A stretch of 8,831 bases of DNA from Bacteroidia bacterium (GTDB lineage Bacteria > Bacteroidota > Bacteroidia > Bacteroidales > UBA932), in the NCBI GenBank assembly GCA_025996715.1, contig BNTQ01000107.1, forward strand, positions 1-8,831, written 5' to 3'. The notes under the pieces were generated by a model. The model had not been told where the DNA came from, made no database searches, and worked only from the letters and a program-made list of their open reading frames with translations. The position numbers were made by a program, and so were the translations under genes. The number at the start of each line of letters is the position of its first letter. Position 1 is the first letter of the stretch. Positions 1-5,614 of this stretch are shown here, piece by piece.

Positions 1-176
1 TTTGGAAGTTCGTCTTTAACCGAAATCCACTGTTGTGCCCAGCGTGCGCCGTCTGCAAATCCATTCACAGCACCATTTATGCAACCTGCATTATAGTCAT
101 CTCCTTCATAATTTGGAATCCCACAAGGGTAATTTGCTGCATAATCAATGCTTGCATGTTCAATATTTGTTTTCAT
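1..176 (-). CDS. Small phage early protein with DUF551-like motif, partial (runs off left edge)
   Basis: I translated this by hand from an ATG at 176-174. It gives 58 codons, open to the window edge. The protein starts MKTNIEHASIDYAANYPCGI and contains a Gly/Asn-rich stretch (about residues 25-45: GDDYNAGCINGAVNGFADG). At about residue 50 it reads WISVKDELP. That W-I-S-V-x-D-x-L-P signature is what opens DUF551 domains, which are common in small phage proteins of unknown function and often follow a similar DYxxGxxxG helix. The ATG lies 16 bp after the stop of the RecA-like ATPase gene on the same strand, so it is probably the next gene of the early operon. The function is unknown. The A/T-rich leader shows no clear ribosome binding site, as is usual in Bacteroidota. 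Confidence 0.7.
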   Translation of the reverse strand, partial: MKTNIEHASIDYAANYPCGIPNYEGDDYNAGCINGAVNGFADGARWAQQWISVKDELP

Positions 177-192
177 AATTATTCATTATTAA

Positions 193-963
193 TTATTCAT
201 TATTCACTCCATAAAACCTCTCCGCCCCCTCCTCCCAAATGGTGAACGGCGCACCGCCACCGTACCTGCTCACAGGAAATGCCTTGTATCCCTCCACAAA
301 AACCTTCACGTTAGCATCAAACTTGATGGCGCCAGCCACCTTGCCTGCCGGCTCACTGCCCGAAGCGTGCGAAATCAATACAAACAATTTGCCCTTGAAA
401 CCATCCCGCAAGCGCCTGTAATCGGCATACGTCATACCACTATATTGCAGGCTGTCTATTACCACTATATCGGGGCTTTTTTGACGCTCCAAACGTTCCA
501 AAAGGCAAGTGGGCGTGTGAGCAGCATCGTGGCGGTGCTTATGCTGCACCATTTTCAAAACCTGTGCTATCAGTTGGCTCGTGGCGTGGTCATAAACAAA
601 GCCATTGAGGTAGCGTTTCACTTGCTCTTTGAAGTATTGCGTTGTAAAAATGTCGTCTCTTATAGGCTCTTTGTCCAACAATATGAACCGCCTGCTCGCT
701 TGGCTCATTCCCACCTCTGCGATGGATTTTTGCATCGTCAGGCTCAAGCCCTCCTCCAACGAGTCGTAGGCTACCCGCCCAAACTGCGACAGGTAACGGC
801 ACAGTTGCAACGCAAAACGTGTTTTGCCATTGCCGCTTTTGCCCCACACAATCCAACTACCCGCCATTTCGGGCTTGCCAAACGAGGCATCCCACTTCCC
901 ATCAAAGGGCATAGTTTTGGGCTTGTATCGCGCAACGTCTGATATGGATAGTGCTCTGCTCAT
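193..963 (-). CDS. RecA/DnaB-like P-loop ATPase of a Mu-like phage early operon
   Basis: The protein has 256 residues. A canonical Walker A motif, GKSGNGKT (41-48), follows a hydrophobic strand (SWIVW). SLEEGLSL (58-65) carries the Glu pair expected after the second strand of RecA-type folds. Walker B is DIVVIDSLQY (165-174), and a later strand, FVLISHASG (194-202), resembles the RecA sensor region. I recall similar single-domain ATPases beside transposase genes in Bacteroidetes Mu-like phages. There the segment between the third strand (here RRFILLDKEP, 91-100) and Walker B is short, but here it holds about 50 extra residues. The exact role is unknown; ATP-dependent DNA handling during replicative transposition is an inference. 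The start codon overlaps the MuB-like stop as TAATG (965-961), which suggests translational coupling. A dedicated RecA or replicative helicase is less likely, because the protein lacks their extra domains. Confidence 0.82.
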   Translation of the reverse strand: MSRALSISDVARYKPKTMPFDGKWDASFGKPEMAGSWIVWGKSGNGKTRFALQLCRYLSQFGRVAYDSLEEGLSLTMQKSIAEVGMSQASRRFILLDKEPIRDDIFTTQYFKEQVKRYLNGFVYDHATSQLIAQVLKMVQHKHRHDAAHTPTCLLERLERQKSPDIVVIDSLQYSGMTYADYRRLRDGFKGKLFVLISHASGSEPAGKVAGAIKFDANVKVFVEGYKAFPVSRYGGGAPFTIWEEGAERFYGVNNE

Positions 964-1868
964 TATTCACTATTACTTATTCTTAACTTCATCACTTCGG
1001 TGCGCAACCGCCGCAACGAACCGCCAGTTTTGGCATAAATCCGTTGCACATCATCTACACCGTTGGCAATAGCAACTTGCGATATTTGTTTGCGAACAAA
1101 ATCCTCCAACGCATCCTTTCCATCAGGTGTTATCTTTTGGAAACGTTGTTGCAAGGTTTTCACACGCTCATCGTGAATCCCAAAACGGCTCAATATCTCT
1201 GCATAGCCAACCTTTTTGTATTCCAAATTTCGCATTAGTTTGTCACGCAAACCGTCGGCACCCATTCCGTACCACGAGCAAGCCCCTTCCGTAGCGTTCC
1301 AAATAGCCTTCACTTCAAGGAATGCATTGTATTTCAAGTCGCCAAACTCATCCAATATAATAAAAGGCTGGGGTATGCTCCGAAGATAAAACACCAAATC
1401 TGCGTACACGTCATCGTAACGACCTGTGTACCCCAACCCAAACTCTTTGGCAATAGCGCGTATCAACTTTTGCCGTGTTTTCACCTGACTGCAATCAATA
1501 TACACGGCGTTCACGTGCTCTTTCACGTAGCAACGCGCCGTGTAAGTTTTGCCAATGTCTGTCATATCACACAGCATCACGCTCAGGTTGTTATTTTGGC
1601 AGGCATCCATTTGTGCGTAGATGTAGTTGTACACCGTTGTTTTGGCAGTTACCCACTCCGGAGCATCGCTCAACTGCACGTCCAATATACGCGCAATGCT
1701 TATCCACTTGGCATCCGACAGAACACTGTCATAATCGCCATTTTTCACGCGGCTGTATTGTGCCGAATTAATACCCAATGCCACTGACATCTTGGCATCG
1801 CTACCATAATTTTTGCGCCGATCGGCTATTGCCGACACAATGCGCTGTTTAACTTCATTTGTAATCAT
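963..1868 (-). CDS. MuB-like transposition AAA ATPase (target capture protein)
   Basis: The protein has 301 residues, close to the 312 of phage Mu B. Residues 1-65 look like an N-terminal HTH domain (SVALGINSAQYSRVKNG, about 28-44), as in MuB. The AAA core follows. Its P-loop is degenerate, DMTDIGKT (101-108), with the first Gly replaced but GKT kept. Walker B is FIILDEFGDL (169-178), a sensor-like segment is YGMGADGL (200-207), and a candidate arginine finger lies in ILSRFG (225-230). The C-terminal 50 residues (GGSLRRLRTEV) resemble the lid of MuB and IstB-type proteins. By family, MuB binds target DNA in an ATP-dependent filament, stimulates MuA and gives target immunity. The gene begins 38 bp after the transposase stop and overlaps the next gene by one base. 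A short A-rich leader without a Shine-Dalgarno sequence precedes the ATG. Confidence 0.85.
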   Translation of the reverse strand: MITNEVKQRIVSAIADRRKNYGSDAKMSVALGINSAQYSRVKNGDYDSVLSDAKWISIARILDVQLSDAPEWVTAKTTVYNYIYAQMDACQNNNLSVMLCDMTDIGKTYTARCYVKEHVNAVYIDCSQVKTRQKLIRAIAKEFGLGYTGRYDDVYADLVFYLRSIPQPFIILDEFGDLKYNAFLEVKAIWNATEGACSWYGMGADGLRDKLMRNLEYKKVGYAEILSRFGIHDERVKTLQQRFQKITPDGKDALEDFVRKQISQVAIANGVDDVQRIYAKTGGSLRRLRTEVMKLRISNSE

Positions 1869-1906
1869 TTTTTTTGTGTTTTAAAGGTTATTAAATAGTG
1901 TTTTAA

Positions 1907-3997
1907 TTATATCGAATCCAATGCATTTGCCACCACATACTCCTCTTCATAATCCCCATCATATCTTTCAGCCTCTTGCTCAAGGTATGTTTTCGGTCCG
2001 TCCGGCGTTACCTCCAACACCTCCACCTCTTTGTCATCCAAAATCCCCCATTCGCTGGTTGCCGAAATTATCTTTGCCTTGGGTAGCACCTCTGCCCCAT
2101 CGCTCACCATCTTGTCAAACCGCGCCTTATATTTGTTTTGTACCAATTCTGCCACATCATCTTCCGCCGTCCGCTCATCTTTTGCCACTTGGTACTTCAC
2201 CAACTTCGCACACTCGCACAGGTAGCGGTCGTTTTGCCACAGATAAACATTGTCAATGCTGCCATCGGCACCCACCAAGTAGTAGGCATCTACATCGTAG
2301 TTGTTGGGGGCTAATTTTTGGATGACCTTGGGAGTGGGTAGCATATACTTAACGCTCTGAACCTGCACGTACATATTGCGTTGTAGGCTGGTTTCGGTGT
2401 GTTCGCCTATGTAGCGGGTCAGTATGGAATAGTCTATCGGAGTAACATTGCGGTTGATGCGGGTCTGGAACACCTCCATACGGCTCTTGTCGGCAAAATC
2501 GGGGTCTTTCTTTTCCCAATGCTTACCAGCGTTGTAATCGGCTATTACCTCCAAGTCGTCGGCTACTATCTGCTCAAATGTGTAACTCTTGTTAGGTTCA
2601 AAAATGTACTCCGCTTTGTCCTCATCATACACCCGCGTATAATTGCTAATACTATTTTCTTCCAATTTACTGTAATGCCTGCCCACTCCGGTGTGATGCC
2701 GTTTTTCAAACGAATATTTCTTCACCCTATTAAAGTGCTCTGCGTACTTTTGCTGTGAATTTTGAGCCTCGCAAAAAGTGAAGTACGGAAATAGGATGTT
2801 CGCCTGTGCAAACGAATCCTTATATTTGCTCCAAATAGCATTTTCCACCTGTGCCTCGCGGGGCATACCGTAGCCGTTCACGCACAGGAACCGGAACATA
2901 TCACGTATGCAGTCTATCAACAACTCATCATTTTTTTTGCGACCATAAGCCTTGCCTATCAACGCACCGCTGCAAACATCATAAGCGTAGTAGGCAAAAA
3001 CGTGCCGCTTTTCGCCTTGTTGTTTGGGTAGCAAGCGTTGCAAGTCCACGTCATCAAAAGTTACCATTGACAAACTAAACTTCGGCTTATCCATCACGCT
3101 GTGGGGGCGCACAAGGTGGTTAAAGCGGTGTCGGTCCATACGCACACTGTCTATAATGGTTTTGTTTTTGGGATTGTTCAGGTAGTTCCAAACCGTGGCG
3201 CGGCTAATGGTTATGTATTCGCCTTTGGCATTCACAAAATCTTGGCGATTGAACAACTCCCCTGTTTTCATATCCACCACATCTTTGGTACCTGCCAAAA
3301 ATTGTAGGTAATAGTCGCACACCCATTCTGCGTAGGGCTTTATATCCATCACGCAAATGCCCAATAGCAAGCGTTCTACCAACTCCGTTACCTTGCGCGT
3401 GTGCTGGTTGCCATAGTTGCGGTGGATGAGGCTGGAATAACCCTCTTTTTGATACCTATTAAAGCAGTCGCGCAGCCGCCGCTCGTTGGCGGGCAAGGTG
3501 TGGTTCATTTTGTTGCGGTCGATGGCGTTCACCGTTTGGGCAAGCCACTGCCATTCGTTCACATTTTTGTAAATCCCACGCACTTTGCGCATCGACCGCT
3601 TGTCTTGCAGCAATATCCGCATCGCGTTGAGCACCTGTGCGTTGGCATAGTATTCAAAAACACGCTCTTTTTTGCGCCCAATCAGTAGGTCGCCGCTTGG
3701 TAATTGGTAGTGTGTAAAATACTCCATTGCAGCATCGTCGGGCACTATCAGGTTCATTATCTCATTCTGTTGTATCATTGTGCGAGGGTTGCACTTCAAG
3801 GTACTTTCTATTTGTTGCTTCCACTTATCAGACAACGAATCATAATTTACCAAAGCAGGCGTAGCACGGCACCCGCGCCGAACAACATTTAATTTACCAC
3901 GTTGTACCATCACATTATAGTTGTTATAGGTAATAAATCCCATCTCCACCAACGCAGACGATTGTACGCAAAAATTATTATTGTGATACTCAAACAT
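1907..3997 (-). CDS. MuA-like DDE transposase
   Basis: The protein has 696 residues from the ATG at 3997; phage Mu A has 663. A TTG six bases upstream (4003) is also open, but the ATG is the simpler start. An N-terminal DNA-binding region covers about residues 1-140. A second helical region (about 160-200, with ERRLRDCFNRYQKEGYSSLI) and an HTH-like segment (ISRATVWNYL, about 264-273) precede the catalytic core. The first catalytic Asp lies in MVTFDDVDL (D315 or D316), on the strand that leads to HVFAYYAYDVCSGALIGKAYG. The last acidic residue is most likely E420 in NSQQKYAEHFNR, followed by a basic stretch. The central acidic position appears as E385 in PREAQVEN. The C-terminal 200 residues include a beta-rich part and an acidic tail. 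The protein catalyses strand transfer of the phage ends, working with the MuB-like ATPase encoded next. It is the anchor gene for the prophage call. Confidence 0.92.
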   Translation of the reverse strand: MFEYHNNNFCVQSSALVEMGFITYNNYNVMVQRGKLNVVRRGCRATPALVNYDSLSDKWKQQIESTLKCNPRTMIQQNEIMNLIVPDDAAMEYFTHYQLPSGDLLIGRKKERVFEYYANAQVLNAMRILLQDKRSMRKVRGIYKNVNEWQWLAQTVNAIDRNKMNHTLPANERRLRDCFNRYQKEGYSSLIHRNYGNQHTRKVTELVERLLLGICVMDIKPYAEWVCDYYLQFLAGTKDVVDMKTGELFNRQDFVNAKGEYITISRATVWNYLNNPKNKTIIDSVRMDRHRFNHLVRPHSVMDKPKFSLSMVTFDDVDLQRLLPKQQGEKRHVFAYYAYDVCSGALIGKAYGRKKNDELLIDCIRDMFRFLCVNGYGMPREAQVENAIWSKYKDSFAQANILFPYFTFCEAQNSQQKYAEHFNRVKKYSFEKRHHTGVGRHYSKLEENSISNYTRVYDEDKAEYIFEPNKSYTFEQIVADDLEVIADYNAGKHWEKKDPDFADKSRMEVFQTRINRNVTPIDYSILTRYIGEHTETSLQRNMYVQVQSVKYMLPTPKVIQKLAPNNYDVDAYYLVGADGSIDNVYLWQNDRYLCECAKLVKYQVAKDERTAEDDVAELVQNKYKARFDKMVSDGAEVLPKAKIISATSEWGILDDKEVEVLEVTPDGPKTYLEQEAERYDGDYEEEYVVANALDSI

Positions 3998-4027
3998 TGT
4001 CAATTATTAATTAATAATTAATTTTGG

Positions 4028-4087
4028 TTCCCGTTCCGGTCTCGCTCCGGACGCCAACCAACGCTCATAACATTGTCGGTACGGGAA
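4028..4087. repeat. Imperfect 11-bp inverted repeat enclosing a small GC hairpin
   Basis: TTCCCGTTCCG (4028-4038) pairs with CGGTACGGGAA (4077-4087), with one mismatch in 11. Between them TCCGG and CCGGA can form a second small stem with a 7-nt loop (TCTCGCT). The leftward early transcript could fold here ahead of the transposase start. There is no T-run, so it is not a standard terminator. A role in attenuation or protein binding is inference only. Confidence 0.4.
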
Positions 4088-4102
4088 TTTTGCTTATCTT
4101 TG
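4073..4102 (+). promoter_or_regulatory. Candidate Bacteroidota promoter, antisense to the tandem-HTH gene and pointing at the repressor
   Basis: TTG (4073-4075), a 19-bp spacer and TATCTTTG (4095-4102) match the Bacteroidota -33 TTG / -7 TANNTTTG consensus. Transcription would start near 4109, run antisense through the tandem-HTH gene and enter the repressor gene at 4580, giving a leader of about 470 nt. No convincing reading frame starts just downstream. It could be a repressor promoter of the establishment type, an antisense RNA promoter, or a chance match. Confidence 0.45.
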
Positions 4103-4134
4103 CGGCTACAACCACGTTTTCACAAAAACAAGCA

Positions 4135-4464
4135 TTATTCATTGTTACTATACTTTGCCATATACAACTGCCTCACCCGCTCTGCTATCACTCCGCGACC
4201 ATTGTGCCGCAATGCCATAATCACAGTTTGCCGAGTGCATCCCGCCAACTTCGCCAATTCATTCTGGTAACCACGAGGCGGAATTATTATTTTTATACTA
4301 TTATTTTCTGTTGATTGTTCAAATAGTAAGTATTGAGGTGCTATCTCGCGTATCTTATTCGATAAATCACTTTTCGTCCTATCGCGCAAAGCATCTCGAA
4401 CAGCCTGCATACTAACGCCAAAATGTGCAGCAATATCTCGCGTAGAATAAATGTATTTTTTCAT
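4135..4464 (-). CDS. Small tandem helix-turn-helix DNA-binding protein in the Ner position
   Basis: I place the start at the ATG 4464-4462, which gives 109 residues starting MKKYIYSTRDIAAHFGVSMQ. A longer reading from 4518 is open, but its first codons lie inside the -7 box of the promoter that should drive the gene, so it would not be in the mRNA. Two HTH units can be seen. The first is about residues 7-46 (IAAHFGVSMQAVRDALRDRT, then KIREIA). The second is about 66-105 (LAKLAGCTRQTVIMALRHNG, then RVRQLY). They align with each other at A..xG.(S/T)xxxVxxALR...(I/V)R, so the protein looks like an internal duplication. It is the first gene of the leftward early operon, where Mu has ner, a Cro-like regulator. 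Its lack of a canonical Ner sequence leaves the role open; it may regulate the early promoter or bind phage ends. Confidence 0.8.
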   Translation of the reverse strand: MKKYIYSTRDIAAHFGVSMQAVRDALRDRTKSDLSNKIREIAPQYLLFEQSTENNSIKIIIPPRGYQNELAKLAGCTRQTVIMALRHNGRGVIAERVRQLYMAKYSNNE

Positions 4465-4484
4465 TGTTAATTGTTTTTTGTATA

Positions 4485-4519
4485 TTTGTCGCCGTTTTAC
4501 ATTTTGATAATGCGACAAA
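4485..4519. repeat. 8-bp inverted repeat TTTGTCGC-N19-GCGACAAA, possible second operator
   Basis: TTTGTCGC (4485-4492) and GCGACAAA (4512-4519) are perfect inverted copies 19 bp apart. The right arm overlaps the -7 box of the leftward early promoter. The left arm lies in the 5' leader of the tandem-HTH gene and overlaps a + strand TATATTTG (4481-4488). The centre-to-centre distance of about 27 bp would suit two dimers or a looped complex. The most likely ligand is the tandem-HTH protein or the repressor, by inference from position. Confidence 0.5.
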
Positions 4520-4547
4520 GATATAAAGTGTTTTCTTTATATCCAAA
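4516..4547 (-). promoter_or_regulatory. Leftward early promoter (Bacteroidota -33/-7)
   Basis: On the minus strand TTTG (4547-4544), a 20-bp spacer and TATCTTTG (4523-4516) fit the Bacteroidota consensus TTTG-N19-21-TANNTTTG very well. The expected start site is near 4510, about 45 nt ahead of the ATG at 4464. It should drive the HTH, transposase and both ATPase genes as one operon. Confidence 0.72.
4520..4543. promoter_or_regulatory. Operator-like perfect dyad GATATAAAG-N6-CTTTATATC in the early promoter
   Basis: The arms GATATAAAG (4520-4528) and CTTTATATC (4535-4543) are exact inverted copies around a 6-bp centre (TGTTTT). The dyad fills the space between the -33 and -7 elements and overlaps the -7 box, so a bound dimer would block RNA polymerase. 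A related partial half-site, GATAAAG, occurs at 4553-4559. The repressor encoded at 4580 is the obvious candidate ligand. Confidence 0.65.
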
Positions 4548-4579
4548 TTTTTGATAAAGATTTTTTATTATTTTAAACT

Positions 4580-5287
4580 ATGGAAGGAAAAGAAGTCCGA
4601 AAAATACTGAGAAACAATGGATTCTCTTTAAAGGCTATTGCAGACTTGATGGGAGAAACTCCCCAAAATCTCAATTCTATGCTAAATGCTCAAGATATAA
4701 AGACAGGCGTGGTTGAAAAAATTGCAGAGGCAATAAAGAAACCTCTTTATTTTTTCTTCCCTGAAAAGGTTGAATTGATGACTGATAAGGAGATAGAGGA
4801 ACAAGACGCGATGTTGCGAGATGCACCTGTCCCCAAGGTCCCCGCAGTCTCCAAATCCCCCCAGAAGGTATCCGCTCCCGCACCACAGGGCATCCCATTG
4901 GTAGAGTTCAACGCTGCCGCAGGCTTAGGCAACGAAGTATTTGGCTTCACCGAGCGGGACGTAAAGGAATACTACCAGGTACCCAAGTTCTCTGCCCTCA
5001 AAGTAGATTTTATGATAGAGGTATATGGCTCCTCTATGCAGCCCAAGTACAATAGCGGCGATGTGGTAGCCTGCCGCAAAATCCATCAGGATACCTTTAT
5101 TCAGTGGGGCAAGGTATATGTGTTGGCTACCCGCGAGCAGGGTTTATTGGTCAAGCGCATCAATCCCAGCACCCGCCCAGACTGCCTCCTCGCCGTCAGC
5201 GACAACGAAAACTACAAACCTTTTGATATTCCCCAAGAAGAGATATTGGATGTTGCCCTCGTGGTGGGTGTAATAAGGTTAGAGTAG
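4580..5287 (+). CDS. HTH-S24 family (LexA/CI-like) phage repressor
   Basis: The protein has 235 residues. An XRE-type HTH lies at about residues 4-60 (SLKAIADLMGETPQNLNSML, 16-35). A Pro-rich linker covers about 80-105. The C-terminal S24 peptidase domain follows. The putative self-cleavage bond is A114-G115 in NAAAGLG, the nucleophile is S152 in GSSMQPKYNSGDVV, and the general base is K192 in LLVKRI. Spacing (38 residues to Ser, then 40 to Lys) agrees with LexA and CI, so RecA-stimulated autocleavage after DNA damage is expected. This is the only recognisable rightward phage gene here and lies opposite the early operon, the usual position of the immunity repressor. It probably binds the dyad 36 bp upstream of its start. 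No Shine-Dalgarno sequence is seen. Codon use shifts from A/T-rich in the HTH part to C/G-richer in the peptidase part, suggesting a mosaic gene. Confidence 0.88.
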   Translation: MEGKEVRKILRNNGFSLKAIADLMGETPQNLNSMLNAQDIKTGVVEKIAEAIKKPLYFFFPEKVELMTDKEIEEQDAMLRDAPVPKVPAVSKSPQKVSAPAPQGIPLVEFNAAAGLGNEVFGFTERDVKEYYQVPKFSALKVDFMIEVYGSSMQPKYNSGDVVACRKIHQDTFIQWGKVYVLATREQGLLVKRINPSTRPDCLLAVSDNENYKPFDIPQEEILDVALVVGVIRLE

Positions 5288-5367
5288 CACTGCTTTGTAC
5301 ACCAAAAACACCCCCTTTTTTATTGCCCTTGTGGCTTGCATTTTTGCTAAAACTCAAAAAATGCGCT

Positions 5368-5392
5368 AAAACCGTTACTACATAACGGTTTT
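5368..5392 (+). terminator. Hairpin with A-tract and T-tract, probable terminator after the repressor
   Basis: AAAACCGTTA (5368-5377) pairs perfectly with TAACGGTTTT (5383-5392) around the loop CTACA. It lies 80 bp after the repressor stop. Because the stem starts with A's and ends with T's, it could work in both directions. Confidence 0.6.
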
Positions 5393-5436
5393 CGTATAAT
5401 TTTCGTGTTTCAAAAAAGTTGTATTTTGTACCACTA

Positions 5437-5460
5437 AAAAAGTGCAAAACGGCACTTTTT
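5437..5460 (+). terminator. Second hairpin, terminator-like
   Basis: AAAAAGTGC (5437-5445) pairs perfectly with GCACTTTTT (5452-5460) around the loop AAAACG. A further GCACT and a T-run follow at 5461-5472, which allow an alternative pairing. It may back up the hairpin at 5368 or protect the prophage end from host read-through. Confidence 0.5.
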
Positions 5461-5508
5461 GCACTGTTTTTTTGCAGTTTGTACCTAAAATGTAGTAGTT
5501 TTAAAGTG

Positions 5509-5551
5509 TTTTTTGTATGCCCATTTGTATGTCCATTTGTATATCCATTCC
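5509..5551. repeat. 12-bp tandem repeat (CCATTTGTATGT type)
   Basis: The copies are CCATTTGTATGT (5521-5532), CCATTTGTATAT (5533-5544), a partial CCATTCC (5545-5551) and a degenerate first copy TTTTTTGTATGC (5509-5520). The array lies between two of the hairpins in the putative left-end region. It may be a set of protein-binding sites. The period is a multiple of three, but no convincing gene contains it. Confidence 0.6.
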
Positions 5552-5589
5552 AAAAAATCGCCTTTTTTCCGTTGTTTTTTGGGCACAAA

Positions 5590-5614
5590 AAAACCGCCTT
5601 TTTAGGGCGGTTTT
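5590..5614. terminator. Strong bidirectional rho-independent terminator
   Basis: AAAACCGCC (5590-5598) pairs perfectly with GGCGGTTTT (5606-5614) around the loop TTTTTAG. The GC-rich core with A's on the left and T's on the right is the classic form of a two-way terminator. No gene ends close by, so it may insulate the prophage from chromosomal transcription. Confidence 0.75.

Larger units (their letters stand above)
3998..4134. other. Intergenic gap between the tandem-HTH gene and the transposase gene
   Basis: I see no coding sequence in these 137 bp. The part next to the transposase (4001-4025) is an AT-only run of TTAATTATT-like repeats. The rest is unexpectedly GC-rich in places, with an imperfect 11-bp inverted repeat, and it carries a + strand promoter-like sequence. 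I find no TANNTTTG box on the minus strand here, so the transposase is probably transcribed from the promoter ahead of the tandem-HTH gene. Confidence 0.6.

Noticed and set aside
367..942. A 191-codon open frame on the + strand, opposite the RecA-like ATPase
   Set aside because: It is the complement of a gene with clear Walker motifs and shows no domain or promoter of its own.
4001..4003. TTG start for the transposase six bases before the ATG
   Set aside because: An ATG follows immediately and neither has a ribosome binding site, so the common start codon was preferred; the difference is two residues.
4024..4314. A 96-codon + strand frame downstream of (and around) the antisense promoter
   Set aside because: Its start lies upstream of the predicted transcription start and most of it is antisense to the tandem-HTH gene; composition is not protein-like.
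5509..5551. 12-bp tandem repeat considered as CRISPR or replication iterons
   Set aside because: The units are too short and contiguous for CRISPR, and no replication initiator gene is next to them; transposase or accessory protein sites fit the context better.
5196..5588. A 130-codon minus-strand frame with NGYTNGHTNGHT repeats
   Set aside because: The repeats come from the 12-bp DNA tandem repeat. The frame runs through two perfect terminator hairpins and into the end of the repressor gene, so I treat it as non-coding.
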